Source of the DNA: Heliopora coerulea
Lineage: Eukaryota > Cnidaria > Anthozoa > Scleralcyonacea > Helioporidae
Direction of reading: 5' to 3'
DNA length: 64,000 nucleotides
Assembly: GCA_030142905.1 (NCBI GenBank)
Contig: JASJOG010000162.1
Span: 458,001-522,000, forward strand
Part shown: positions 31,538 to 45,100 of the stretch, one piece after another
Position numbering within the stretch: the first letter of the stretch is position 1
Layout of the letters: each line of letters opens with the position of its first letter
Translations under genes and position numbers: made by a program
Notes under the pieces: model-generated
Told to the model about the DNA's origin: nothing
Seen by the model: only the letters and a program-made list of their open reading frames with translations
The model's database searches: none

Positions 31538-32064
31538 AGTCTAGTGATAAAGATTATTGCCCAGCAAATAATTTTGAAGAAGCCCATAATCAAATACACA
31601 TGTCAGGATACTTTGAAAGAAATTTAATGAGGAACTAACGTTTCGTCACTTTACAAGTAACATCATCAGAGTGTCTATTTACATGAAAATTTTCGGCTTA
31701 AATAACCTACACGATTACAAAAATAGAGGTGAGAGAAGGAGAGAATGATGAATGAGGTGTCATGACAGGGATTAAGGTTTTCTCCTCCACCTTAATCCCT
31801 GTCATGACACCTCATTCATCATTCTCTCCTTCTCTCACCTCTATTTTTGTAATCGTGTAGGTTATTTAAGCCGAAAATTTTCATGTAAATAGACACTCTG
31901 ATGATGTTACTTGTAAAGTGACGAAACGTTAGTTCCTCATTAAATTTCTTTCAAAGTATCCTGACATGTGTATTTGATTATGGGCTTCTTCAAAATTATT
32001 TGCTGGGCAATAATCTTTATCACTAGACTTCGTTTTCCGCCTGGTATCTCGATTGCCGAAATTA
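31538..32064 (+). mobile_element. Perfectly palindromic PLE inserted in a PLE
   Basis: TATAAAACCA at 31528-31537 and 32065-32074 is the target duplication. The insert is a near-perfect palindrome: 31537-31778 and 31789-32030 are reverse complements over 242 bases with no mismatch that I could find, around a 10-base spacer. A 34-base tail with TTTTCCGCCTGGTA (32031-32064) follows the right arm only. Each arm is PLE 3' region, with the CTGATGA...GAAACGTTAG motif. Confidence 0.88.
31891..31936 (+). ncRNA. Hammerhead-like motif, palindromic PLE
   Basis: CTGATGA, an extra T, a 7-bp stem (GTTACTT / AAGTGAC, loop GTA), then GAAACGTTAG. The mirrored copy sits at 31631-31676 on the minus strand. A canonical hammerhead has no base between the CTGANGA box and stem II, so the extra T is a departure. 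Confidence 0.5.
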
Positions 32065-33053
32065 TATAAAACCAGCTGGCTAAACGTCAGTAACTTCCAC
32101 CAACAGTCTTTCACAAGACTACACTAACCTGGAAGATCAACTTCCATAAACATGTCGCCTTACCTTTCCTTGACATCAAAATTAACCGCTCTGAAACTAA
32201 TTTCACCACCAGTATCTACCGAAAATCCACTTACATCGGTTTACTGACTAACTTTAATAGTTTTATTCCGGACTGCTATAAGAAAGGCCTTATCTTTGTC
32301 TTTCTATTTCGATATTTTAATTTATGCTCTAGCTACTCCGTCTTTCACTCTGAACACCAGAAACTCAAACAAATTTTCATCAAAAATGAATTCCCAGTTA
32401 CCCTGTTTGGCAAATGTGTAAGTTCATTTTCAGATAAATCCTTTTTGTCCACTCGCAAGATTTTGATTGCTCCTAAGTTTTTAATTTATTTTTCTCTACT
32501 GTGTACTGGCTCACATGGTCTTCAAATCTGCACTCGACTCACCAAATTATTATCGTCCGCCTTTTCTCAAATTTCATTACGCTTCGTCTTTCGCCCCTCC
32601 GTTCGCCTTAGCTCTTTTTTCCCTGTCAAGGACAGGGTCCCTGATGGCCTGAAATTGCATGTGGTGTATCTGTTTACGTGTCAATGCTGTAAGGCATTGT
32701 ATGTTGGCCAAACTAGCCGACAGTTACACACACGTATTTCAGATCATATCAATCCCTCTCCCACTAGTATCCTTTCCTACCACATTGAAACCGGCCTTCC
32801 CATTTCTTTTTCCGACTTCAAAATATTATCCTCGTCGCCTTTCTGCTTCTGAACTGCTCCTTAAAGAAAGTCTTCTAATTAATAAATTAAAACCCATTCT
32901 TTACGGGAATATTGGTTCTATGCCTCTTTCTCTTTTCTGATACCATCTGCTGCTGTCTCCTGTCAATTTCCGTTTCTGTTGTAAATATGTCATCTTAACT
33001 GTCATTCAACACTCTTAGTTTAATATAAATATATCTCGTTGTAATCCCTGAAC

Positions 33054-33098
33054 GCCACTCTGATGATGTTGCTTGTAGCGACGAAGCGTTAGTCAATA
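33054..33098 (+). ncRNA. Hammerhead-like motif, PLE 3' end
   Basis: CTGATGA (33060-33066), T, a stem GTTGCT/AGCGAC (loop TGT), then GAAGCGTTAG. The last core base is changed from GAAA to GAAG, with a compensated stem relative to the copy at 31891. Confidence 0.45.
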
Positions 33099-33240
33099 AA
33101 TATGTTTTAAATTCTTCTAGCCTTCTTTGTTTAACCATTTGTTAATGTTTACATATGGCGATACTTCGCACAATTTGTTGGGCATTGCTGTTTTTTTGAA
33201 GTTACGATTTCCGCCAGGACAATCACTCGTAGAGTTCAAT

Positions 33241-35549
33241 GTGTAGTTTGCACCTCAAGGAAGACTGGTACCAAAGATGGATGGTCTTCAAGTAAATTCG
33301 TTAGGGAAATCGAGATTATACTTGATGTGCGATGCTTAAACTCCAAATTGCAAAGCCCCAACTCTGATCAAAATGTGTCTTAAACTTTAGCATGGGATCG
33401 AAACACTCGGCAGACAATGAAGAAAGCAGAAACATTTAAAGGCAGTCCAAGAAATTTCAAATTATAAGTATATTATTTGTGTTAATATTTACATTTAACT
33501 CGAATGTCTAGGTGGGGATCGTGGTTTTAGTTGACATTCGTCGCATTTCCCCTCAAGTTCTACAAATACGCCACCGTGATACGTAGTCAAAATATTATAC
33601 AGGCTGCGTGCTTTTGAGTTTGTACTTGTGATTAATAGTTCATGTTTTATATTTTATATATTACCCACATATACACGTATTACCGAGGATGTGCTTAATG
33701 GAGGGAGGGGGAAACGTGGGGTCGTCACTCTCCCCCAATGTTTATGATAAGCCGAAAAAGTCAGTGTCTTCCAACCATGAAAAAGTTTGTAGCGAAGAAT
33801 TGAACAGAAAGAATGGGTTTAAAATTAAAAATTTTTCTAAAGTTCTTTTTGAAAGCTAGAAGAAAAGCAAAATTAAAAATTATTTTCTGAAAGTTTTTTT
33901 AAGCATCACTGTTTTGATAGCGAATGAGAAACTGGGTTGAGCACAAACATGCACATCATCCTCTACACAACATAACTAAAGAGTCTAGGGGTTGGCCACA
34001 GCAAACCTTATACATGTACTGGACAACTATTGAACAAATCATTAAATTATAAGTCAGTCATAGCACCTTGGCACCCCCTCTACCCAAGAAGTTTGGTCTA
34101 AGCACATCCTTGCATATTACTGTTATATATAACTACATGGGTGACTAGAGAAATTCTGCATGGTGATTGAATGAAAATTGCTTCTAATTTCTAAATAATC
34201 ACCTACTGTGGAGGTGAATGTGACCCTGAAGGCATTTACACAAAATGGCAAATGTTGCTAAGGAATTTTTGCAAGTACATGTAACTAGTTTGTTGTTTTC
34301 TTATAAACAGACACCTGTATAATTATACTAAAACAATTCTCCCCTCAGGCTCAGTGAATATTGTTGAATAATCCCTTTGACTTCATCTCAGGAGTATTAT
34401 TGAATAATCCCTTGGATTTTGTTTCAGGATTATTCCATGATAGTTACTTCACCTTCAACAAATAATTGCTAAATGTTGGCATATACACTCCCATTGAGAG
34501 ACATCTGGAACAACTGATGTTTTGAGACCAACTCATGAACTGTTAGGGAATGTGACACTATTATGTTCCCCAACATCTCATAAATAGGTTCTTCTGCCAA
34601 CAGGCCACTGTTTTTTATTAAAGCTTTTATATCTTTAGCTCTATAGTGGACCAAGACATTTTATTTTTACAAGTAAATTTGTCTGAATGATTTAAGGGTG
34701 CATGTGAGAGATTACAAAAAATGAAAGTAGAACTAATTTTTTTGTTTTTGTTATCAGAGTCCTTTGGTTGAAGGTTCCATTTCAGTGACTAGGTTATACA
34801 AAACACAACAAGACCTGTTTGTGCCACCAATACTTATATTAATTCTGTTTTTGCTGTTCTTTTACTTGATATTTTGCTCATGCAAGTCTGGGATAACTAT
34901 ATTTTTATGTGATATAGGCTTGATGCCTGTTAAAAAAAATGCAGTAACAGCACCTACAACTACATGTGGTAATATCATTTAGGCAATTGCATTACTGATG
35001 CCATAAACCTTTGATAATAAACCGTGGGCCTATATCATTTCAGAGGACATTTTTCTGGGCTTATATGCTAGGTGGCTTGTGGTTGGACAACTGGAAAAAC
35101 ATCAGAGAATAGTACACTATAAACTCCTGTACAGTATTTCACTGTTGTACATTTTACATCCAATGAACTGTTTTTAATCCAATCAAATCAAAGCTTTTCA
35201 CTTCATGTTTAGTTTTTATCTATGAAAATATTGATTTTATTGTTTTGGTATAATATAATTAGAATTGCCATCATTGCCAAAACTCTTACCAGCTGTTAGT
35301 CAGATTGTATCTTTGTAGTTATTCATATTGAGAAAACATCTCACAGAAAAAAGTGTGATTAATGACATATGTGATATGCATTGTAATGTATGACAGAAAA
35401 TAAAACTCTCAGCTCCCCTAAGCAATGGCAACTATCAGCATTTTTTTAAATTTAGTTTTGATATATGCCTTATGGCACAAATTAAATGTATTGAATACAT
35501 GAGTTTAAATAGGAGAGTAAAAAGTTTAATATCACATGGAAGCTAAACC
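33241..35549. other. No recognisable gene
   Basis: No coding segment was recognised. The unidentified first exon and promoter of TAF2 may lie here. At about 34310-34440 GTATAATTATACTAAAAC and two TTGAATAATCCC copies resemble the MITE at 54442-54657. Confidence 0.35.
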
Positions 35550-35945
35550 CAGGGCTCGACACTAACACTTACCCGCTTTCCATTGGAAAGTAAATTTACT
35601 TCTTGGAAAGTAAAAAATCAAAAAGGAACCAAAATACTTACCTGATCTGGCAAGTAAATTTTGGGCTAAACTGGAAAGTAAATCTTATGATTAAAAAGGT
35701 TTAAATGAATAAAGTGGGCAAAAAATAAGGCACCACCCAAAAATGATATTCAGTCTTTGAAAACTACTGAAGTCTGAAGGTAATGAGATGTGAGGAAGAA
35801 TTGTTTTGTTATTATTAATTTATCTTGGTTAGCACTTAGCAGGTCTGCCCTTTCTTTTGGGAAATAAAATTTTGAAATGGAAAGTAAAATTTGAAACCTA
35901 CTTTCCAAGGTGGAAAGTGTTGTAAAAAGTTAGTGTCAAGCCCTG
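35550..35945. mobile_element. MITE with CAGGGCTYGACACTAAC ends
   Basis: CAGGGCTCGACACTAAC (left) and the reverse complement of CAGGGCTTGACACTAAC (right) are 17-bp inverted ends with one difference. The interior repeats TGGAAAGTAAA several times. Ends of CAG...CTG type suggest hAT, but no 8-bp duplication is evident. Confidence 0.75.
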
Positions 35946-36059
35946 AAACTGTGAAAGATTCCGTTTTTGGTTAGGTAAAGTTAAAATTCTTTTGTCCAAC
36001 ATTGTGAGAAAGGGGTGAATTTATTTATCTTCTTTTAATTATTTCTTTTAATTTTACAG

Positions 36060-36112
36060 TTCACCAGTATTTGTGCATCACTTCTATTGATTTCAAGAGG
36101 AAGTGCCTATTT
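36060..36112 (+). CDS. TAF2: TAF2 exon (N-terminal domain)
   Basis: Acceptor TTTTACAG|TT, donor TTT|GTAAGT. After two bases of a split codon it reads [17 protein letters not shown], matching the HQVVCINNINFQRK region near the TAF2 N terminus. It is the first exon I can place; the start codon is further upstream. Confidence 0.85.
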
Positions 36113-39100
36113 GTAAGTTTGGTGGTAATATGCTGATGATGTTTGAAATAATTAATTAACTTAAAGATTAATCTCCACTACAACATAATGGCCAAAGTTG
36201 AAAAGCAACCACTTATTTAACTCTTTCTGGTCCATGCCCAACTTTTTAATTTTCCTCGGGCTAACACCAGACAGTTTTACTCATTAAAGGGAGGCATCTC
36301 AGACAAGAGAGCATTGAAGGATGAAACTAATTCTGATCATATGTTTGGAGATCAAATTATGATAAAGTGTGTGTTACTGCTTAGAGCATGTATAACATGC
36401 AAAGAAATGCAGTGGGACACACACTTCTACACCATGGGGTGTCCCAGGGACATAAAATGCTCAGCAACATCAATCTACTCAATATTATTTTTGCTAACAA
36501 TTACAATCTGAGTAAATAACTACATGATTTACTCAGACACAAAAAGCAACACTAGACAACCATTCCATTGACAAATTGTTATCTGTTCATTATCCCCTGT
36601 CTTAGTTTTCATATCTGCATGTTTACAAGAATGGGTCAACTGCAGTCTGCAGACCCAAGGAATTAATTAGGTAATTGTTTCAATGTTTTAATTGTTCCAT
36701 AAGTGCATGTGTTCTATGAGAGACTTGGTGATTATATTCATCATTTAGTGCAGCAGGAATCTGTGATGAACATTTGTGCTGTATGGACATAATTACATGA
36801 CACTGTTGTGTACAATTGTTCATCCAGGCCTATGCAATGTTGTCTCAAAGGCACATATCCTGGTTATGATTCACCCAGTAACATTGCAATCAGTCATGAT
36901 CAATCCAGTGCATGCCCATGCATGCAGAATAGATGCAACTAGTATGACCTTGGTTGCACCATTAATTTCACCAATCTCCAAAAATAATCTGCAAGCTGTA
37001 TGAAATGACAATCTTTGTATTCAAAACAGAACTTTAGAAATTGTTCATGAAAATAATAACAATAAAACTAATTTGCTAGCATGGGAGTATACTATAACCT
37101 ATGCAAGGAACTTAAAATCTCTTGCATCTCAGAAACAACTCTCAGAAAACATGCTTACTCAAGAAACTCTAAGAATGGAGGTAGGAAGATAACTTTCCTA
37201 TACACTCTTCCCAACCCTGCCAGTTACAGCATTTGCTTTTCAGTCACATTTGTAAGATAAACTTCCCCTGCTGTTAGGTTGTACCAATGGTAAAATGCTT
37301 CATCCGGCCCTGCAGTGAGTTGATCATATACGTTGGAATAAACAATTGTATCATGTAGCAGTCAATGGTGCATGTGATGACTACAGGTACAATTTACTGT
37401 TGTAGTGTAGTATACTAATTTATCCTAGCTGAATTACTGGATTGCAATCATTCCCATGCTGGCTGAAAAATGCTTAACCCTTTAAGGGTCAGCGTCTTGT
37501 ACACAGGACATCAAGAACAAAAGAACAAATGGGAGAACAAAGCGAAAACAATGAAAAAACGACGAACAAAAAAAAAAAAGACAAACGCAACCTTTAAAGG
37601 ATTAACAAAAGTATTTGCATACATTAAATGCCTGAACTTTGAAGTTGCTCTTCATCTGGGTCAGTTTGACGTCATATAAAAACTACCTATAACCCACTTA
37701 CTGTAGTAATGATCCTGTTGGTGGGGGGTTGTCTATGATCGAGAATATTTCCGTTGATCTTTTGATTAGTCGGTTTCACATTAAATGAAAACTTTCTGTG
37801 CAGCTACTTCAGATTGGTGTCGGTAATTGTTAGTGGGCTCCTGAAATTTTGTGAAATGATTAGGTCGGACTTTAATGTAAAATTTATAAACTAGAAATAA
37901 TCAACAGGATTACTTGCAAGGGTGCCGGAGGCATGAGGTGCAGCTGCCTCCGTTGCCCTTTACTTGCAGGGGCACGCGGGGACAGTAATGTGTTCCTTAC
38001 GAATTAAGAAAAGTTAGTACACCCTTTGATACAACCTAGTACAAGCATATTAGCGCTACTCCAAGTGAACGAATCCACACCGGGTAAGTAGAGAAAAACT
38101 CTACTTGACCGAGGCTGTGATTCGAACCCGCGACCTTCGGTTTACTAGTCCGACGCTGCTTTAATAAAGTGAAAGTTTTCTTTCTCGATATTCTGTCCGT
38201 GCTGGCCTAGGTTACCTCGGGCGCATCTGATTTCTTGAATAAAAAAAGACGTAATTCCATATCTAGAAAATTCAAAATCGGTGGACGGCCGTAAGAGGTT
38301 TCAAACAAGTTAGTCCGTTTGTGAACTTTTAATATATTTTTTTTTTTGTTTTTATGTTTCAGGGCGTTGTGGAATTTTGTATTCTTCCGCTTCAAAGCAA
38401 TTTAACCAAGCTGAAGCTCAACTGTAAACAATTAAGTATCCTTTTGATAAATACCAGAACTTTAAATGGGCAGTGGGATATAGGAAATAGATGCTACGTA
38501 TGAGAAACAGATATAAAAAACATCATGTGGAAACATCTTTGTCAGTTTAACTGCCTAAAATGTTCATAAAGTTGCCGCATTCTTCCCATCGAGAGTCCCC
38601 GGACTTTATTTAAAACTTGACTTTTTTGTGGACCTAGCGTACATTTAGATTCCACATTTATTCGAAGCCCGGCTTCGATTGAACGAGAGTATTTTTTCAA
38701 CTTTTTTTGACTTCAAATAGTTAAAGTTCCAAAATTACAAAACTCTCAGCAAAACAACTACAAGTCACAAACTTCGTTCTCTAGTCTGGCCAATAAATTG
38801 CAAGAAAATTAATTGTTCGGCATAGCACACGATCTCGAAATGTCTAGCCGTACCATGTAGATAGCCAACTCACTCATCTCAGCTTCCAGCAAGACAGGCT
38901 TTGTGATATATGCAAGATCTTAAAGATGACAGATTTTATTGTTCAAGAAAGAAAGTCCTCTTGACAAAAATAATATCAGCGAATAGTTCAGATGTTACAA
39001 AGTTACCGACTTTGTAGTTCACCTGAGTTAATCATATAGATCAGAGTGAACAAATCGTGTATGGCAGTCGTATCATATAAAAGAATACTTGCAAAAGGAT

Positions 39101-42100
39101 CTTATAAAGGTGACAAACTTGTAGTTCAAGAAAGGAAGTCCGCTTCACAGAAATACTGGGAAGTGGCAACAGTAACAATTCGCAATGGTTCAATTACAGT
39201 TTCTGTAGCATCTTATATAGCTTTCCAATGCACGCAAAAGGGTATCAATTAGAGCAACTAATCCTGCCCATTAGAGTAAAATTTTTATAGCGAATTTTTC
39301 TTTTTAAGAGAGAAAAATGACGAACATAAATTGAACTAGTGAAACCACTGGTTGTTTATGCACATGTAGGTAAACTTGCATTTCGATTATTAAGTTTACG
39401 TTTACACTACTGCAAAAGTCTTCTGATTTACACAAAAATTGTAATCGGATTCGTTCGTTGTTTACACAGGAAAAAGTATCTGGGTTTGTTTCATACTCTT
39501 GTTAATGCAAACAGTGGTTTCTTGTTTAAGAATGGACTTTAATCTTCACTAATTTTTATTGAAAGTAACCCTAGACAATGGACAAATTTCTTTCTATTCA
39601 TTTGTTTATTACAGCCTTAAATAATAAGATTGTTTCACCACTTGCTGCTTCTGCTGTTATTCGCAAAAACGAGATAGATTTCACCGGAGTCTTAGCTGTC
39701 CAGATTCAAACCATCCAGGTTCTTTTCTGGATTCATATTTATCCGGATATGTGAGCAATCCGAAGACTTTATACCGGATTCGTCATTTCCGTGTAAACGG
39801 CTACTCTGAATCCAAATGAAAAGTCCCTGGATTGCCTATGAATCCAGAGAAAAATTGGTGTGGTGTAAACATATAGCCTAAAAGTTCCATTACGACAAGC
39901 TCGGATGCGTGTCGTATCTCGTTTAAGCCAGACTCTTAGACTTAGTGTTTACTTGAAACCAGCGTTTATTTGGGCCCAGCGTTTTATTCTATAAAATATT
40001 GCGCGACCAGTCAGTGTTTGATAGGTCTGCTTACATAAATGACAGACGCTGCCCTCAAGCAAACTTACATGTTCACCAATTTTGACGTTGGCATAACATC
40101 TGTTCATATCGCTTTAAAGAAAAACCAAGCAGTCTTTCAAACACGCACTGCGTATTCAAAAAACTAATGGTTATGCGCAAAATGTTCTTTCTGGTTATGT
40201 AACTTAGCTTTAATATGTTGGAAAATGAGTCATTTACTTTTATAAAATAAGTTCCCTATTGCGCACGCAGTGATTCGTCAGTTGCCGTATTTATTTCTGT
40301 GCAAACACGGTTATGACATCACAGCGCCGCTTGACTCCAGGTTTTTTTTCTTGGCGCGAATAGGAACCTGTGATTGCTTTACTGACGCCAGAACTCGCTC
40401 TTGGCGCGAATGGGAATCTCTGATTGATTTACGAACTAAAAAGGAGAAATTACTATCTGATAGTGAAAATAAAGTTTGTTGTTCACAGTTATTATTGTTT
40501 AGTTGTTTGCTTATTTTATAAATGAAATAGGAACTGTTTTTTTCTGTTTATATAGCCTGATGCAAACACTCAGAGAGGCTGGGAGAATTGTCAAGGAATT
40601 GTTTAAACCCTCGACCTTCGGTCTCGGGCGTACACAGCAGCTTTGGAGTTTTCCCAACCATCTCCTCCTATTTGCACCAGGCTGTATAAACGTGGTTAAT
40701 TAGCTTCTATTTCTTAATTGTTATGCGCTAAATATTCTTCTGGTTACGTTACGTAACATTAATTTAATCCAAAGATGTGTTATTTATATGAACATGATAG
40801 TCATACCACTCGCTAGGCAGGTTCCTTAACTATAAACAGGGATTTTTCGAGTGTGCGTTCAAGATAATAAAGAAAACAGTGAATGGTTTGATGCTGGGTT
40901 TCAATTGGATGATGCAGAGCAAAATGTCTGCAGTCAAAGTAAAAAGTACGTCCCTTAATTACCGTACCGTGTTTACTCCAATAGACGCCCTGGGCATTTA
41001 TTAAAAAATTGAGCTCTAAATCGGGGCGTTTATTTCAAAATTTGGTATTTCAACCATAAAAAATAAAAAATACTCCCTCGATTTCACACAAATGTTCACA
41101 CAATTTCAATTTCACCGTCATCATCGTAAGTAGTAAAAGATAGAAAGTTCGTCAACTGTGCCCTCAACACCGGAATAAGCGATTAAATACAAAAAAATTT
41201 TCCACACAATTCAACAGTGAAATTTTCACAAAATTTCTATGTCATTGTCATCAGACTCAAGGATAAAAAGTTTGTCATCTGCGTTCTCAACATCCAAATC
41301 AGTGATGTCCTTGAAAGGATCGGGCCTAACGCTTTCTTGAAGGACTGAACGTTGAGACTGGAGCTGTCTCGCTCCAGCTTCATGCGACTGTTCTTCCTTG
41401 AAACAGTGAATGAACTGATTTTCAGATCCGTCAACTGGAAGGTTGCGTTCGCAGGTTTTGAAGGATTTCAAAATTTTACAAACGGACCCATTTGGCCTAC
41501 TGGGACGCGTTTCCTGGAAGAGGGGGCGTTTATTAGATAGTAGGCGTCTTCTGGAGTAAATACGGTAACCATGAAAGGATGAATTAGAAAAAAAGTGCAA
41601 TCGGTAATTTGGTGTACAGAACAGGTACTATAAGTACAAAGTGTTGTTCCGTTTGCTCGGGACTTTAGCATCCGAACCGATACACTGCATACACAGTACG
41701 AGAAGTACGCATGGAACATGAGTTGTTTAACTCCACGATAGTTTAACCATGTTGCCTCCACATCCGGTTGTGTTTTCCCTCTTCAAAAATGGAATTTAGA
41801 CGGTTGCAAACCATGCTGGTATCATCTTCGTGTTAACCTAGCGACATAAGATATCAAAGGCTGGGAGAAGTTCATGTGTGTGGGTTGTAGCATTAAGATG
41901 TTTTGGTAAGATTGGAGGGCAGGGTTCCAAATTTTTTCAATCCAACTGCTAATTCTTCCGCGAACTCGTGAGCTTAAAAATGTTCCAGTTAACTCTTTGG
42001 CAACCAATCGGGTCGTGCACGATCCGACATTTATTCTTCGGCTTTTTGGCCATGACAAATGAACAAAAAAAAAAGCGAAAAGGCACAATTTCAAATTGTT

Positions 42101-45100
42101 ATAACATTGTTAACAGGCGACCGAAACAAACTAGTAAAAGGAGACCCCGTCTCTGCTCGCACCCTAGCCCGCTCAAGGGTACATTGAGTTCACGGGAGTA
42201 GAGTCTCTGCAGAGTTCCACCCACACCGGTCCACCCGCACGTGGGCTTCAAGATTCTAGGTACGTTACATTTTGATTTATACTCGGAGAGTTGACCAGTT
42301 CCCCTTCATGTGGGACGATTGTTGTAGTCTCCGGCAGTCAACTTTCCCTCCCCACGCAGTTGGGTGACATTTGACTACAATCCCCCTCTAGTTGATATAT
42401 GATCTTTATGGTCCACTTCCCCAGTGATGCAGACCTTCAGATCTACGACGTCAACATGAACGACCACATCCATCAATGTTTCAGCATTTAAAGAAGCCAT
42501 GATTTATTGAACTCCATATTTGATTTTTGTGGCTTGTTTTTTGACCGCTTCAACAATCCAGTTCTTTTACGGGCCCGTTGACATGATAAGATTGTTGCAT
42601 GCCGTTGGTCGTCTTGAAGTATGCAATGTTGTCATCAATTGCCAATTCTTGCTTACGATTCGCCCGCTAATGTAGCAACATGTCGTGACGACTCTAGTGA
42701 ATTCATCACATACATCACGATGAACAATCATAGACGACAATCGTATCGAGTTGGAATGCTCACAAGACTAGAAATTATTCATTCTCTTTCTCTCTAAGCT
42801 CCCACATGACAAATAAATCCAAGAAAAATGAAGTTTTAATGGAAATATTTGGTATTCAATAACGTACCTAGGGGTACTTTCCCCCCTACTATGATCATTC
42901 TAAGTCCGTCGGTACATCAGGACATTGTTGGCGAAATAGCAAAGGAATATTCTTTCTTTGTCCAGCAACAAACATTCTTATACTAAATTCCCTCTAACTA
43001 CTTTAAAAGATACCCGACGATTTCTGCTTGAGTTTTTCGAGTTACTAACTGATTTACTTCAACGACATGAATTATTAAAGTTGTTTTTTGAATTTATCTT
43101 TATATGCCCTCGCATTTGTTGCAATGTTTTTGTATGAACTGTAGACTTCGCAATTTGAAACAAAAAGAAGAGAAAAGAAAATGGTCCATGAATGCAATCC
43201 GTTTAAGAAGTCTACCTCACCTCTGTGTCCATGAAGCTAACGTACACAGTAGTGATGTAGACTTCTCAAACTCATTAATAACTCATAGAAGAAAAAACAA
43301 AAGAAATACATAATTAATCAGTATTTAGAAATCGGAGGAAGATTACAGCTGAATTTTTCCAACTTTTGACTGGATTTTTGCCTAAAATACTGGTTCGTTT
43401 GAGAAGTAATTTCGAACACTCGTTTAGTGTTCTTCCTCCGATTTCTAGATTCCTCGAAACTCGTTACAAAAACTCGGCTTCGCCTCGTTTTTCAACTCGT
43501 TTCTTGGTATTTAGAAATCGGAGGAAGAACACTAACTCGTACTTGAAATATTACTACAAAAGCATGTTTTATGTAACTTGTCGGTACATCTTCGATTATG
43601 TGCTCCCCCGGCCAACAGCACGGACCTGGTTACCCCATTATTGGTATTCACACTCATAATCAGCAAATCAAAAGCTAGAAGAGTTACTTTTGAATGTATA
43701 TTTACGAACGAAAGCCGTCGTTAAGGCCAAACCGAGACCTTTCGCGTGAATTCAGTGTCGTTTGTTTACTCTCGCTGTTTCGAACACCAAGAGAGAAACA
43801 TCTGCTGACAGCTACAATTTTCATTTCCGTGTATTACAGGCGAAGTCTTGAACACTTTGCAAGCTGTCTTCAAAATGCGATTTCATCAGTAGAACCTGAA
43901 AATGGTGGAGGAGAGCTGACCGTTAAATTGCCAAAAGAAGCTCAAAGATTTGTTTCAGAAAAGAAGACGTTTCGGTTGAGCATCGAATTCTCGCTGGAGC
44001 ATCCCGAAGGAGGGATTCAATTCGTTATTCCTTCTGGCAATGGAACCATGACAGAGGTATTTCACTTTGAGTTTTTGAGGGGAAAATCGAAGGAGAAAAA
44101 ACCACTTTGCAATTGATTAAAGTTCATAAATATAGGATTTTTGTCAATTTGGGTTCCCACGTCGGATTTAGAATGATTAAAGAGCTGTCAAATATACATC
44201 TCAAATGCTTAATCCATAAAATACTAAGCATGCGTATTCTTTTTTTAAATTCATTTTTACATCTCTTGTTGAGGCCATTGAGAGTGAAAGTGCTTTTATT
44301 AACCTTCTTGAAAAGTGGAAAAATAGATATTTGACCCTCAGAAATTGTAAATAAATGTTTTTTAGGAAAATAAATGTTTGAAAGGGGAAAATTTTTGGCA
44401 TCAAAAGTATGACTTACTAACGTAATGCTGGGGTTACCACGGTAAGAGTGACGTTTCAAAGTAAATCTACTTACAATCCAGCCTTTCTTAATCCTGAAAA
44501 AAATTCGTGACCACTATTTATAAAAAAATCGTCCGTGATTTGATGTACTCCGTTGAGTTATGGATGCACGTGGGAAGTTTGGAGGGCTCGTAAAAAGCGT
44601 AAAAGTCGCTCGAGGTGATAGCCAAGAGCAACTCCATATTTTTGAGTTTCTAGATCTTAGTTTATGTTTAAAATTTAAAGAGCAGTCGTGGAATACCTCT
44701 CCCATGTCTTATTTCTTTCTAACTTTAGAGGTCTGCCCACATGTTCACATATGGTCATGGTAACTCGTCCAGGTAAAGATTACTTCATTAAAACCCTAAA
44801 TATAAGTAAAAAAGCATTCCTTTCCACATCGTTTTGTTGTAAACAATGCTCTTATATTTGATTTATAGGCTTTGGTTTCCCTGCGTCGACTCTTATTCTG
44901 AGGTGTGTACATGGAAAATTGATGTTACCGTGGACAAGGATATGACAGCTGTGTCCTGTGGGGATCTCGTAGAACAGGTGAGTGTTCGCGTGTCAATTTA
45001 AATTGCGTCGTTGCTTCATCTTAACAATACAATGGATAGAAATCCATTATATTGTTACGATGAAGCAATGTTCTTAAGCTCCAGAAAAATTATGTTTGCG

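Larger units (their letters stand above)
31380..32930 (+). pseudogene. PLE RT/GIY-YIG remnant
   Basis: YEQVDGVAMGSPLGPLFANI (RT motif) is readable at about 31454-31513, then the frame is cut by the insert. Past it, about 32065-32440 still encodes degenerate stretches such as YRKSTYIGLLTNFNSFIP in changing frames. From 32445 the frame is open again: TRLTKLLSSAFSQISLRFVF, then CQCCKALYVGQTSRQLHTRI (paired Cys, YVG, Arg) and SDH of the GIY-YIG domain. A frameshift near 32830 precedes the C-terminal LLKESLLINKLKPIL. Compared with the PLE at 2390 it is a related but distinct lineage. The YxDD region is too damaged to read. Confidence 0.8.
31380..33240 (+). mobile_element. 5'-truncated Penelope-like element, invaded
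   Basis: This PLE copy starts inside the reverse transcriptase and runs through the GIY-YIG domain to a tail with GATTTCCGCCAGG near 33207. A second PLE has inserted at 31538-32064. I did not find the outer target duplication. Confidence 0.8.
41568..43839 (+). other. Rest of TAF2 intron upstream of exon 43840
   Basis: Holds a MITE copy at 42571 and a hairpin set at 43325-43532. No other coding segment was recognised. Confidence 0.6.

Noticed and set aside
42430..42490. [13 protein letters not shown] as the TAF2 exon after 38435
   Set aside because: It resembles TAF2 only over about six residues and runs into a stop. The exon at 40840 fits in both sequence and phase.
43694..43838. Upstream extension of the TAF2 exon at 43840 to an ATG at 43694
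   Set aside because: There is a good acceptor at 43839, the upstream residues show no TAF2 similarity, and exon 40840 joins in frame.
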